Assembly: GCF_937988725.1 (NCBI RefSeq)
Contig: NZ_CALKHS010000008.1
Span: 205,726 to 269,725, forward strand
Reading direction: 5' to 3'
Length of the DNA stretch: 64,000 nucleotides
Origin: an uncultured Castellaniella sp.
Lineage (GTDB): Bacteria; Pseudomonadota; Gammaproteobacteria; Burkholderiales; Burkholderiaceae_B
Shown here: positions 22,891-33,639 of the stretch, one piece after another
Layout: each line of letters begins with the position of its first letter
How positions within the stretch are numbered: the stretch's first letter is position 1
The notes under the pieces: model-generated
What the model saw: only the letters and a program-made list of their open reading frames with translations
Told to the model about the DNA's origin: nothing
Databases searched by the model: none
Translations under genes and position numbers: made by a program

Positions 22891-23568
22891 ATGCTGAAGA
22901 ACAGACAGATTGGCGCTATTCCGCTGGTGCGGAATCTGCGCCAGTATCAGGCCCGCTATCAGGCGGACATGCATAGACTGGCGGGACTGGTGCAAACCGT
23001 CTCGCCAGGACTTTTTCTACGGGAATGGCTGGCTCGTCCGGGGTCGGTCGGCGCCGTCTGGCCCAGTTCCAGGCAGTTGGCCCGCCAGATGGCGGCCCAG
23101 GTTCCCCTGTCGGGCGATGGCTTGGTCGTGGAGCTCGGGGCGGGAACCGGCGCGGTGACGCAGGCTTTGCTGGACCGCGGCATCCCCGGCCGAAGGCTGT
23201 GGATCGTGGAACGGTCCCCCGCGTTCGTGCAGCACCTGCGCTACCGCTTTCCGGCGCTGACCGTCGTGGGCGGCGATGCGGCCGACCTGGAATCCCTGCT
23301 GCCGGCCAACAAGAAGGTGGACGCGGTAGTGTCCAGCCTGCCGCTGCGTTCATTGCCTCCCGATGTCGTCGGCGCCGTTGTGGAACAGTGGCGGCAATGC
23401 CTGGCGATGGACGGCCTTCTGGTGCAATTCACGTACGCTCTGTGGGGGCGCGACATGGACTTGTTCGAAGGCTTTGCCGAAGACCCCAGCCGCTATGCCT
23501 GGCTGAACATGCCGCCTGCCCGGGTGCGCATCTTCAGGCGGATGGCGTTTGCCGGAAGCGGATCGTGA
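22891..23568 (+). CDS. PmtA-like phospholipid N-methyltransferase (class I SAM methyltransferase)
   Basis: Soluble SAM-dependent methyltransferase of 225 residues, similar to the Sinorhizobium/Agrobacterium PmtA type. The N-terminal pattern FLREWLARPGSVGAVWPSSR is typical of that group. The SAM-binding motif is VVELGAGTGAVTQALL (about residues 71-86), followed by VVSSLPLRSLP in the motif IV position. The start MLKNRQIGAIPLV has a GGAGA SD sequence. Members N-methylate phosphatidylethanolamine; the specificity here is inferred. The 3' end overlaps the convergent sensor kinase gene by 35 bp. Confidence 0.75.
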   Translation: MLKNRQIGAIPLVRNLRQYQARYQADMHRLAGLVQTVSPGLFLREWLARPGSVGAVWPSSRQLARQMAAQVPLSGDGLVVELGAGTGAVTQALLDRGIPGRRLWIVERSPAFVQHLRYRFPALTVVGGDAADLESLLPANKKVDAVVSSLPLRSLPPDVVGAVVEQWRQCLAMDGLLVQFTYALWGRDMDLFEGFAEDPSRYAWLNMPPARVRIFRRMAFAGSGS

Positions 23569-24898
23569 CTTTCAGCCCCGTCTCGGCCGCGACGTCCGAG
23601 AAATCCAGGTCGATGTCGGCGCCCAGACGGGCGACGATGGTCCTGACGATGGCCAGCCCCAGGCCGGAGCCGACCTGTTCAGTGCCCAGCACCCGGTAGA
23701 ACGGATCGAACACGCGTTTTCTTTCCGGGATGGGAATACCGGGGCCGGTGTCGGAGACGCACAGCTCGACCATGTCACCGACCTCGCGGGCGGACAAGTC
23801 GATCCGGCCTCCGACCGGGGTGTAGCGGATCGCGTTGTCCACCAGATTCCGGATGATCGCGCCCAGATCCAGTTCGCTGGCCTGGATCCGGATGTCCGGA
23901 ACCTGGGTCACGCCCAGGTCCACCGCCTTGGCCTGGGCCTGCGGAATCAGGTCTTCGAGCACCCGCCGGTACAGCACGGGAATCGATGTCGGTCCCGGCG
24001 TGATCGCAGGATCGACGGCCGACTGCGCTTTGGCGAGGCTCAGCAGCTGGTCCAGCAGGTTGCGGCCCCTCTGGATGCCCTGGCGCAGGGCGGACAGCCG
24101 TTCGCGGGCGGACGGCGGCAGATCGGATTCGCCCAGCCGTTCGGCCTGCAGCGACAGCGCCGTCATCGGGGAGCGCAGTTCGTGCGCGGCATCGGCCACG
24201 AAGCGGCGCTGCGTTTCACGCGATCGGGCCAGCCGCGTCAGCAGCCGGTTGATGGCGATGACGAAGGGGCGCACTTCCGTGGGCAGGTGACGATCCGGCA
24301 CGGGGCTCAGGTCTTCGAATGAGCGCCGGTCGATTTCCCCGGAGAGCCCGGCCATCGGCTGGAACAGCCTGCGCACCAGGCGCGGGATGATCAGCAGCAG
24401 GATCGGCACCAGGATCAGAAAGGGCATCAGGGTGCGCAGGGCGCTTTCCCGGGCGATTCCATCGCGAAAGTCGGTTTCCTGGGCGATGGCGACGCGTTCG
24501 CCGGAAGGGCGGCTCTTGACCAGCACCCGGTATGTGTCGCCGCGTGATTCCAGGGTATGCATGCCCTCGGCCAGGTTGCCGGGCAGCGACAGGGCGCCCT
24601 CGGGCGGCGGTCGATATCCGGCCGCCGGCGGGCCCAGACGCTGGATGATGATGTAGGAATCCTGGTCGCCATCGGCCAGGTGGGCGGATGCGTTGCCCGG
24701 CGCCAGCACCAGATGCTGCTGGTCCATCAGTTCCGCGATCTGGTAGAGCACGTCGTCCTGCAGTTCGTGGGCTTCGTCCAGGGCCGAGAAAAAGGAAAAG
24801 ACGCCCGCGATGCCGGCCACGGCGACGATGACCGCCGACAGGATGAAGGACAGGCGGAATTGCAGGGACGCTTTCAGCTGTGTTTTGAAACCATCCAT
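23534..24898 (-). CDS. Two-component sensor histidine kinase (QseC/PmrB-like)
   Basis: Membrane sensor of 454 residues. The order is: membrane helix 1 (about 14-38), a periplasmic sensor part (about 39-156), membrane helix 2 (157-175) and a HAMP-like linker. The dimerisation/phosphotransfer domain has FVADAAHELRSPMTAL (His239), and the ATPase domain ends in GSGLGLAIVRTIVARLG. The ATG at 24896-24898 lies inside the end of the response-regulator gene (25-nt overlap), so the pair is translationally coupled. The signal is unknown. The ligand part is rich in Asp/Glu (DEAHELQDD), which could bind cations. Confidence 0.9.
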   Translation of the reverse strand: MDGFKTQLKASLQFRLSFILSAVIVAVAGIAGVFSFFSALDEAHELQDDVLYQIAELMDQQHLVLAPGNASAHLADGDQDSYIIIQRLGPPAAGYRPPPEGALSLPGNLAEGMHTLESRGDTYRVLVKSRPSGERVAIAQETDFRDGIARESALRTLMPFLILVPILLLIIPRLVRRLFQPMAGLSGEIDRRSFEDLSPVPDRHLPTEVRPFVIAINRLLTRLARSRETQRRFVADAAHELRSPMTALSLQAERLGESDLPPSARERLSALRQGIQRGRNLLDQLLSLAKAQSAVDPAITPGPTSIPVLYRRVLEDLIPQAQAKAVDLGVTQVPDIRIQASELDLGAIIRNLVDNAIRYTPVGGRIDLSAREVGDMVELCVSDTGPGIPIPERKRVFDPFYRVLGTEQVGSGLGLAIVRTIVARLGADIDLDFSDVAAETGLKVTIRFRQTPSA

Positions 24899-25539
24899 CC
24901 CAGTCCCCGGACGTTGCGGATCACATCGTGTCCCAGTTTGCGCCGCAGGGCGTGAATCAGGAATTCGACGGCATTGCTTTCGACTTCCTCGCCCCAGCCG
25001 TACAGCCGGTCTTCCAGTTCTGCCCGCGACAGGATGGCGCCGGGCCGCATCAGCAGGGCCTGGAGCAGGGAAAATTCGCGGCCGGACAACTGCACGGGCG
25101 AACCGTCCTGAGCGCATGCCTGTTTGGTGGCGAGATCCAGCGTGACCACCCCATTATCCAGCATGGGGCTGGCCTGGCCGTTCCGGCGCCGGATGACGGC
25201 CCGCATCCGGGCCAGCAGTTCGGCCATGTCGAAAGGCTTGAGGATGTAGTCGTCCGCGCCGGCATCCAGGCCGCGCAAGCGATCGTGCAGGGCATCGCGG
25301 GCGGTGATGATCAGGACGGGGATGAGGTTGCGCCGCGCGCGCAAGGTGTCCAGGACCTCCAGGCCGTCCTTGCCTGGCAGGCCCAGGTCCAGCAGCGCCA
25401 GGTCGTAATGCTGCGCGGCCAGGGCATCGAGCGCGGCCTGGCCGTTGCGCACCCAGTCGGCCGCGTAGGCGGCGTCCTGCAGGGCATCGCGGACGACCTG
25501 GCCGATCATGGGGTCGTCTTCGACCAGTAGCACGCGCAT
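24874..25539 (-). CDS. Two-component response regulator (OmpR/PhoB family, QseB/PmrA-like)
   Basis: 221 residues. The receiver domain has an acidic pocket (EDD at 7-9), phospho-acceptor Asp51 (LLDLGLPG), Thr in LIITARD and Lys in ILKPFDM. The C-terminal winged helix ends FLIHALRRKLGHDVIRNVRG. The start MRVLLVEDDPMIGQVV matches the family; upstream in-frame sequence is not homologous. It is encoded first in the operon with the sensor kinase and divergent from the universal stress gene. The neighbouring methyltransferases could be among its targets, but no operator repeats were identified. Confidence 0.92.
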   Translation of the reverse strand: MRVLLVEDDPMIGQVVRDALQDAAYAADWVRNGQAALDALAAQHYDLALLDLGLPGKDGLEVLDTLRARRNLIPVLIITARDALHDRLRGLDAGADDYILKPFDMAELLARMRAVIRRRNGQASPMLDNGVVTLDLATKQACAQDGSPVQLSGREFSLLQALLMRPGAILSRAELEDRLYGWGEEVESNAVEFLIHALRRKLGHDVIRNVRGLGWMVSKHS

Positions 25540-25782
25540 GGGTTTTCCATCCTCATTCTTTGAGGACCAAGGATAAATCGAAAGGCGGCGGTCAGGGGCT
25601 GGCGGGCCGTTCCAGCGCTTCTTCGCGGGGCGGTCCGGATGTTGTCGGAGGGCGATGCCGCGCGGCCGGGCCGCGCAATCCGCGGAAGTCTTGTCCTGGT
25701 GCAAGGATTCGGCGCGCCCCGGTGTCCGGGGGATGCCGCAATGCGATAAATTGTCCATTGGACAACCAGACAGGAGCTTTTC

Positions 25783-26217
25783 ATGGCAAAGGACATCGTG
25801 CTGGCCAGCGACGGATCCGCGTACAGCCTGCAGGCGGCGCGCTACATCGCTCAGGCGGGGCTGCTGCCCGAGGGCGGCTCCGTGCACATCATCCACGTCA
25901 CGCCCCGGCTGCCCGGCAACGTCGCCCGTTTCGTCGACGAACAGGTCATCAAGGACTGGCATGAGGAAGAGGCCGTCAAGGTCCTGAAGCCGACGGCGGA
26001 TGTGCTGGGCGAGACCGGGGTTCCGTGCGTCACTCGCGCGCTGGTCGGGTTCGCGCCCAAGGAAATCGCCCGCTATGCGGACGAGATCGATGCCCACATG
26101 ATCGTCATGGGGGCGCACGGCCGCGGCGTCCTGCTGGACGCCGTGCTGGGATCCGTGGCCGGGCGGGTGTTGTCGATGACCCGGCGCCCGGTGCTGCTGA
26201 TCCAGCAGACGGAATAG
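25783..26217 (+). CDS. Universal stress protein (UspA family)
   Basis: Single-domain Usp of 144 residues. It begins MAKDIVLASDGSAYSLQAAR. The ATP-binding signature is GAHGRGVLLDAVLGSVAGRV (G-x2-G-x9-G(S/T) pattern), followed by TRRPVLLIQ. Such proteins bind ATP and accumulate under growth arrest and other stress. An AGGAG SD sequence lies upstream. It is monocistronic and divergent from the two-component operon. Confidence 0.93.
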   Translation: MAKDIVLASDGSAYSLQAARYIAQAGLLPEGGSVHIIHVTPRLPGNVARFVDEQVIKDWHEEEAVKVLKPTADVLGETGVPCVTRALVGFAPKEIARYADEIDAHMIVMGAHGRGVLLDAVLGSVAGRVLSMTRRPVLLIQQTE

Positions 26218-26241
26218 GCTGGCGGCTTCCGCCGGGAGCCT

Positions 26242-27165
26242 CTAGGTCTTGCCGCGTATGTTCGATTTTGCGGCGGTCGATTGGTGCGCCTGCTTCAGCA
26301 GCCAGTCGCAGAATACGCGCGCCTTGGACGGTAGTGCGCGGTTTTCCGGGAAGACGATGTAATAGGCGGACGACTGGCGAAACGCGGGCTGATCCTGCAG
26401 TACGCGCACCAGCCGGCCACTTGCGAGTTCAGCACCGATCATGATCGGGTTGGCGAGCATCACCCCCTGTCCGGAAAGCGCGGCTTGCATCGCGAGCGGG
26501 TACTCATTGAAACGAGGCCCCGGCATCGACGGCTCGACGTTCCTTCCCGCGCTCCTGAACCATTCCACCCAGGACATGAATGGATGATGGATCAAGGTGC
26601 ACTTGCGTAGTTCGCCGACCGTTCCGGGCAGGCGTCCGCGACGATATGCCGGGCTGCAGACCGCCAGGTAGACGAGGTCGTCCAGTGGAAGCCGATCCGC
26701 GCGCAAGCCCGGCCAGACGCCGTGGCCGAAACGCAAGGCGAGATCCACGTCATCGTGATTGAAATCGACCAGCGCGATAGCGCCGCTGAGATTGATTTCC
26801 AGATGCGGGTGGCGTTGTCGGAAGTCTGCCAATCGCGGCACCAGCCAGATCGCGAGTGAAGGCGGCGCGCTGACGTTCAGGGTCTGGGGCCGGTCATCCG
26901 CGCGTACTTGCGCAACACCCTTCGCAATGAGCGACAGGGCCTCGTTCACCGCAAGGTAGAGTCGCCGGCCGTCTTCGGTCAGCAACATGGAGCGGCCCGC
27001 GCGCCGAAACAGCTTTGTTCCGAGCTCGGCCTCCAGCGCCTTGATCTGGTGGCTGACGGCGCTGTGCGTGAGGAACAGTTCTTCCGCGGCGCGGCTGTAG
27101 CCGTGGTGGCGCCCGGCGGCTTCGAAGATGCGTAGAGCCTTGAGCGAAGGCAGGTGATCCGGCAT
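26242..27165 (-). CDS. LysR-family transcriptional regulator (GcvA-like)
   Basis: 307 residues with an N-terminal winged helix (LPSLKALRIFEAAGRHHGYS, then THSAVSHQIKALEAELG) and a LysR substrate-binding domain. The DLALRFGHGVWPGLRADRLP segment is typical of the GcvA/AmpR subgroup. It is divergent from an MFS exporter gene (27274) with a 108-bp shared regulatory region, so it probably controls that transporter in response to its substrate. The inducer is unknown. Confidence 0.9.
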   Translation of the reverse strand: MPDHLPSLKALRIFEAAGRHHGYSRAAEELFLTHSAVSHQIKALEAELGTKLFRRAGRSMLLTEDGRRLYLAVNEALSLIAKGVAQVRADDRPQTLNVSAPPSLAIWLVPRLADFRQRHPHLEINLSGAIALVDFNHDDVDLALRFGHGVWPGLRADRLPLDDLVYLAVCSPAYRRGRLPGTVGELRKCTLIHHPFMSWVEWFRSAGRNVEPSMPGPRFNEYPLAMQAALSGQGVMLANPIMIGAELASGRLVRVLQDQPAFRQSSAYYIVFPENRALPSKARVFCDWLLKQAHQSTAAKSNIRGKT

Positions 27166-27273
27166 CGGAAAATGTTAGTCCAGCTCACCTATCGGGTCAA
27201 AAAATCTCGTTGGAATTCTGCGCCGCGCAGGCATACCTTTCTGAATCCTGCTTGATGAATGACGGAGTTCAGA

Positions 27274-28506
27274 ATGGACCGTTCCAATTGCGCCACCCTC
27301 GACTCGCGGTCCGGCCCCGAGAGGACAGTCGAATCGTCCAGCACTTCGCTGTGGGTGCCGGCCGGCCTGGCAATGGGGGCGGCAGCCGCGCTGGGCTTTG
27401 CGCGGTTCGCATACTCCCTGTTGCTGCCCGCAATGCGGCACGGCTTGCACTGGAGCTTTGCCCAGGCCGGTTCACTCGGCACCGCAATGGCGGTGGGTTA
27501 CTTGCTCGGGTCGCTGTTGACCGTACAGGCGGAGCGCTGGCTCGGCACCGCACGCGTGTTCGTGCTCGGGCTTCTCATTACCGCCGCATCCCTGCTGGCC
27601 ATGGCCCTGTTTCATGATTATGGGGCGCTGCTCCTGATGCGCTTCATTGCCGGTTTCGTAACGGGCTGCGTATTCATCACGGGCTTCAGCCTCGCTGCGC
27701 GGGCGGGCGCCGCCTCGGGCCGCAGCAGCCTGTTCACCATCATTTATGGGTCTGGCGCGGGGATTGGCATGGTCTTGAGCGGCCTGATCCTTCCGCCTGT
27801 GCTGGCCTCGGAGTGGGATTGGGCCGGCAGTTGGATAGTGCTGGGGCTGTTGACGCTGATTTCAATCGCATTGGCGATCCCGGCGGTGAAACGCGTGCCG
27901 CCGATGGCGGTCGCGGTGGCAGGCGGTACGAGCGTCTCGCTAGGCCGCCTGCGTCCTATTTTGTGGGCTTATTTCCTTTATGGCGCTGGCTACTATGCGC
28001 TGATGACGTTCGTGATCGCATACCTTCACGCCGCCGGTTATGATCAGGCGCGCATCGTGGACTTCTGGATTGTGGCGGGACTGGCGGTCAGTGCCTCAAT
28101 GATTCTGTGGGGGCCGTTGCTTGGCCGGCTGCGTGGCAGCGGCGGGGTGGTTCTGACCACGGGCGTGCTGATCGCAAGCGCGCTGGTCCTTCTGCTGATG
28201 CAGGGCGTTGCCGCGGTCATGCTATCGGCGGCGTTGTTCGGGGGGTCGCTGATGGCCAGCGCGTTCGCGCATCTCGACTATGCGCGCGGGCTCGTTCCCT
28301 CGCATGCGTGGACACGGATCATCGCGGCGATGACCGTCATGTTCTCGCTGGGGCAGACCGCAGGGCCATTGCTGTGCGGATCGATCGCCGACTATGGCGG
28401 TATGCGCGTCGGTATGTTTTCCGCCATCGGCCTGCTGGTGCTCTGCGTTGCGCTCGCGTCGTTGCAACGCGGGTCGGTGGCGAAGCCGGGTGCCGCGTTG
28501 CGGTGA
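27274..28506 (+). CDS. MFS transporter (YbfB/YjiJ type)
   Basis: Major-facilitator permease of 410 residues with 12 predicted membrane helices. The first helix carries GLAMGAAAALGFARFAYSLL, the characteristic GxGRFxY-like start of the YbfB/YjiJ group. The start MDRSNCATL has a GGAG SD sequence 6 nt upstream; an earlier in-frame ATG at 27259 has none. It is divergent from the LysR regulator. The substrate is unknown and export is inferred from the family. Confidence 0.85.
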   Translation: MDRSNCATLDSRSGPERTVESSSTSLWVPAGLAMGAAAALGFARFAYSLLLPAMRHGLHWSFAQAGSLGTAMAVGYLLGSLLTVQAERWLGTARVFVLGLLITAASLLAMALFHDYGALLLMRFIAGFVTGCVFITGFSLAARAGAASGRSSLFTIIYGSGAGIGMVLSGLILPPVLASEWDWAGSWIVLGLLTLISIALAIPAVKRVPPMAVAVAGGTSVSLGRLRPILWAYFLYGAGYYALMTFVIAYLHAAGYDQARIVDFWIVAGLAVSASMILWGPLLGRLRGSGGVVLTTGVLIASALVLLLMQGVAAVMLSAALFGGSLMASAFAHLDYARGLVPSHAWTRIIAAMTVMFSLGQTAGPLLCGSIADYGGMRVGMFSAIGLLVLCVALASLQRGSVAKPGAALR

Positions 28507-28547
28507 CTAAACACGTCTGGTGCGGACCGGGTTCGCAGCCGCTACGG

Positions 28548-29162
28548 TCACTGCGGCGTCGGCGTCGGCGTCGGCGTTTCGGCCGTCAACCGCTTGAGGC
28601 GATGCAGCCGTTCGCGCTGCAAGGTATCGGCCAGCGGCTCGGGGGCATGGCCCAGCGCAACGGAATCGGCGGCCACGGCCTGCACGGCGGCATCCAGGCG
28701 CGATGATCCCGCCCGCCACCATTCGGCCAGCAATTGATCGGGGGAATACGCATCCAGCCCCTGGCGCCGCAATTCGGATCGATCGAAATCCTTCAGGTTC
28801 CATGTCATCACCTGCACGGCGGGCGGGCGCTGCAAGCCGCAGCGCGCCCGTCGCGCCAGGCCGGCCGCGATCACGTGAAAATCCTTCGGGTCGCTGTAGC
28901 GCAAACCGATTTCGTAGGGGGCGGTGTTGGCCTCCATGGCGCCGGGAAAGCACTGATTCATGGCGTCCCATTGTTCCGCCAGCGTTTCAGGCGGAATCTG
29001 CCACAAGCGCGCCGCGTTGCGGCGCCATTCCTCGCCGATGCGTTCGGTCCAGATCGGCTGGAATACGCCCTGGTCGGCCACACGCAGCAGCAATTGGCGC
29101 TGCACCGTGGACATCAGCACACAGGCATCGAGGACGACGAAGGGAGGGACAGAGCGGAACAT
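28548..29162 (-). CDS. PIN-domain protein (putative ribonuclease)
   Basis: 204 residues. The PIN nuclease acidic residues are placed as expected: Asp in VVLDACVLMS near the N-terminus, an acidic ERIGEEW segment, Asp in DPKDFHVIAAGLA, and TWNLKDFD near the end of the fold. PIN proteins cleave RNA and are often VapC-type toxins, but no antitoxin gene is next to this one. The C-terminus ends in a (Thr-Pro)4 run coded by a hexanucleotide repeat. The start MFRSVPPFVVLD is chosen from domain position; the SD sequence is weak and an upstream ATG at 29246 is possible. Confidence 0.75.
   Translation of the reverse strand: MFRSVPPFVVLDACVLMSTVQRQLLLRVADQGVFQPIWTERIGEEWRRNAARLWQIPPETLAEQWDAMNQCFPGAMEANTAPYEIGLRYSDPKDFHVIAAGLARRARCGLQRPPAVQVMTWNLKDFDRSELRRQGLDAYSPDQLLAEWWRAGSSRLDAAVQAVAADSVALGHAPEPLADTLQRERLHRLKRLTAETPTPTPTPQ
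28555..28578. repeat. Hexanucleotide repeat (GGCGTC)4 within PIN gene 3' end
   Basis: Three exact GGCGTC units and one GGCGTT unit in tandem, coding for alternating Thr-Pro on the minus strand. Unit gain or loss would keep the frame and only change tail length. Confidence 0.85.
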
Positions 29163-29341
29163 GGGGCGCCACAAGGCGGTGGATGCGGGGTTTCGACGGA
29201 GGGGGCACGCCCCATGGATGCCGGACGCTGGGCTGAAGTAGAGCAAAAATGGCAGCTCGGATCAAGTCGGCGTTCATTTCCTCAAGCCCTGGCAGTGGGT
29301 ATCATGGAAATACGGATTCCGTTGCCCACCGGGGAAAGCTC

Positions 29342-29908
29342 ATGCAGAGATACTTCGCCGCGCTGACCATCGTGCTGATGCTCGGAATGGTGCTGGCCCG
29401 CGCCCTCGTGATGCGCCGGGCGGGAGTGCAGGCCCTGAAGTTCGGTGCGATCGACAAAAGGGATTTCCTGATCCCGCCGTTCGCCTTCTTTTATTTCTAT
29501 CTTGTGTTCGCCGCCGCGTTCGGCTGGCCTTCGGTTAGCACGCGGACGTTCTTCGAGTCGGATCCGGTCGCCTGGGCGGGTGTCGCCCTGTGCGCGGCCG
29601 GCCTGGCCGTGTTGCTGTGGAGCCTGATCTCTTTCGGACGGAGCTTTCGCGTGGGCATCGACGCCGATCATCCCGACAAGCTCATCACCACCGGGATCTT
29701 CGCGTTCAGCCGCAACCCCATTTATGTCGGCTTCGCTTCCATCGTGCTTGGACAGTTCCTGGTGTTCCCGAACTGGGTCCTCCTGGTCTATGCCGGTGCG
29801 GCGATCGGGCTTTTTCATCGGCAGGTGCTGCTCGAAGAGCAGTTCCTGAGGCATCACTATGGGCAGGAGTACCTCGCGTATTGCGGGCGGGTCAGGCGGT
29901 ATCTCTGA
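29342..29908 (+). CDS. Membrane methyltransferase/isoprenylcysteine methyltransferase family protein
   Basis: 188 residues, four or five membrane helices, with the superfamily motifs DKLITTGIFAFSRNPIYVGF and EEQFLRHHYGQEYLAYCGRV at the C-terminus (SAM-binding part). It is a paralogue in type, not a close copy, of the protein at 22151-22831. The start MQRYFAALTIVLML has GGGGAAAG upstream. It is monocistronic, ending at a bidirectional terminator shared with gyrB. The substrate is unknown. Confidence 0.8.
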   Translation: MQRYFAALTIVLMLGMVLARALVMRRAGVQALKFGAIDKRDFLIPPFAFFYFYLVFAAAFGWPSVSTRTFFESDPVAWAGVALCAAGLAVLLWSLISFGRSFRVGIDADHPDKLITTGIFAFSRNPIYVGFASIVLGQFLVFPNWVLLVYAGAAIGLFHRQVLLEEQFLRHHYGQEYLAYCGRVRRYL

Positions 29909-29937
29909 ATCACTTCCGGAATGCGGTGGCTGCAAAG

Positions 29938-29966
29938 AAATGACCGCCTGATCGGCGGTCATTTTT
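29938..29966. terminator. Bidirectional terminator between the methyltransferase and gyrB
   Basis: Perfect 11-bp stem AAATGACCGCC / GGCGGTCATTT with a 5-nt loop and A/T flanks on both sides. It serves the plus-strand methyltransferase and the minus-strand gyrB end. Confidence 0.85.
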
Positions 29967-30032
29967 CAAAGCGCTATGGGTGGCCGGATTTTTCCGTGAA
30001 CCTTGGCCGATTTCTTCGAAATCCAACAACCG

Positions 30033-32486
<2,454 letters not shown>

Positions 32487-32525
32487 GGAAATCCTGTGAT
32501 TGAATCAGTCGGGCGCGGGCGGCGA

Positions 32526-33635
32526 TCAGATGCGCATGGGCATGACGACGTACTTGAATTCGTCGTCGTCGGGCACCGTGATCAGCACCGAGGCGTTGAC
32601 GTCCGGCTGCACCGACCAGCTGACGTTTTCCGTCTTGACGTTGGCCAGCACGTCGAGCAGGTAGGTGACGTTGAAGGCCACGTCCAGCGGTTCCTGGGCG
32701 TAGTCGACCTCGAGTTCTTCGCGAGCCTCTTCCTGTTCGGCGTTGGACGAGGAAATGCGCAGCAGGTTGTCGCCCAGCTGCAGCCGCACGCCCTTGAGCT
32801 TGTCGGTGGTCAGGATGGCGGCGCGCTGCAGGCTGGCCTGCAGCGATTCGCGGGGGATCAGGATGTGGCGCGTATAGCCGGTCGGGATGACGCGCTTGTA
32901 GTCGGGGAACTTGCCTTCCACGAGCTTCGAGACCAGTTCGATCTGGTCGAAGCGGAAGCGGATCTGGCCCGCGGCCAGGTCGATCTGCACCGGCGATTCG
33001 TCATCGGCCAGCAGACGCTGCATTTCATGCACGGTCTTGCGCGGGATGATGGCGTCCATCTGGGCTTCCAGGCCCTCGACGGCGATGCTGGCGTGCGCCA
33101 GGCGGTGGCCGTCCGTGGACACGGCCCGGACCTTGCCGGGTTCCAGCACCATCAGCAGGCCGTTCAGGTAGTAGCGGATGTCCTGCTGCGCCATGGAAAA
33201 GTGCACCTGGTTGAAGAGCTGCTTCAGGGACTTCTGCGGCATGGAGAACGATGCCGTCCATTGATCCGCCTGGGACACCGTGGGGTAGTCGGCGGCGTTC
33301 AGCGTCTGCAGGGCGAAGCGGCTGCGGCGCGCCTGGACGGACAGTTTCGCGTCGTCCAGCGACAGGCGCACGTCGCCGGTGTCGGGCAGGGCGCGCAGGA
33401 TGTCGAGGAACTTGCGGGCGGCCACGGTCGTGGACTGGACGTCGTCGCCCACCCCGAAATCGGCCTGCGTGGTGATCTGGACTTCCAGATCGTTGGCCAG
33501 GAAAGCAACCTGATTGCCTTGCTTGCGGATCAGGACATTGGCCAGGATCGGCAAGGTGTTGCGCCGTTCGACGATCCCCACCACGGTCGTCAGGGGCTTG
33601 AGGATGGCATCGCGGCTTGCTTGTATCAGTAGCAT
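32526..33635 (-). CDS. dnaN: DNA polymerase III beta subunit (sliding clamp)
   Basis: Ring-shaped processivity clamp, 369 residues, three clamp folds. The N-terminus is MLLIQASRDAILKPLTTVVG followed by RRNTLPILANVLI; the C-terminus ends KYVVMPMRI, where the family has VMPMRL. It starts four bases after the dnaA stop and is co-transcribed with dnaA. Confidence 0.97.
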   Translation of the reverse strand: MLLIQASRDAILKPLTTVVGIVERRNTLPILANVLIRKQGNQVAFLANDLEVQITTQADFGVGDDVQSTTVAARKFLDILRALPDTGDVRLSLDDAKLSVQARRSRFALQTLNAADYPTVSQADQWTASFSMPQKSLKQLFNQVHFSMAQQDIRYYLNGLLMVLEPGKVRAVSTDGHRLAHASIAVEGLEAQMDAIIPRKTVHEMQRLLADDESPVQIDLAAGQIRFRFDQIELVSKLVEGKFPDYKRVIPTGYTRHILIPRESLQASLQRAAILTTDKLKGVRLQLGDNLLRISSSNAEQEEAREELEVDYAQEPLDVAFNVTYLLDVLANVKTENVSWSVQPDVNASVLITVPDDDEFKYVVMPMRI

Positions 33636-33639
33636 GTCA

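Noticed and set aside
28874..28884. TCACGTGAAAA as a fifth parS site in the PIN gene
   Set aside because: Only about ten of sixteen positions match, inside coding sequence; not credible.
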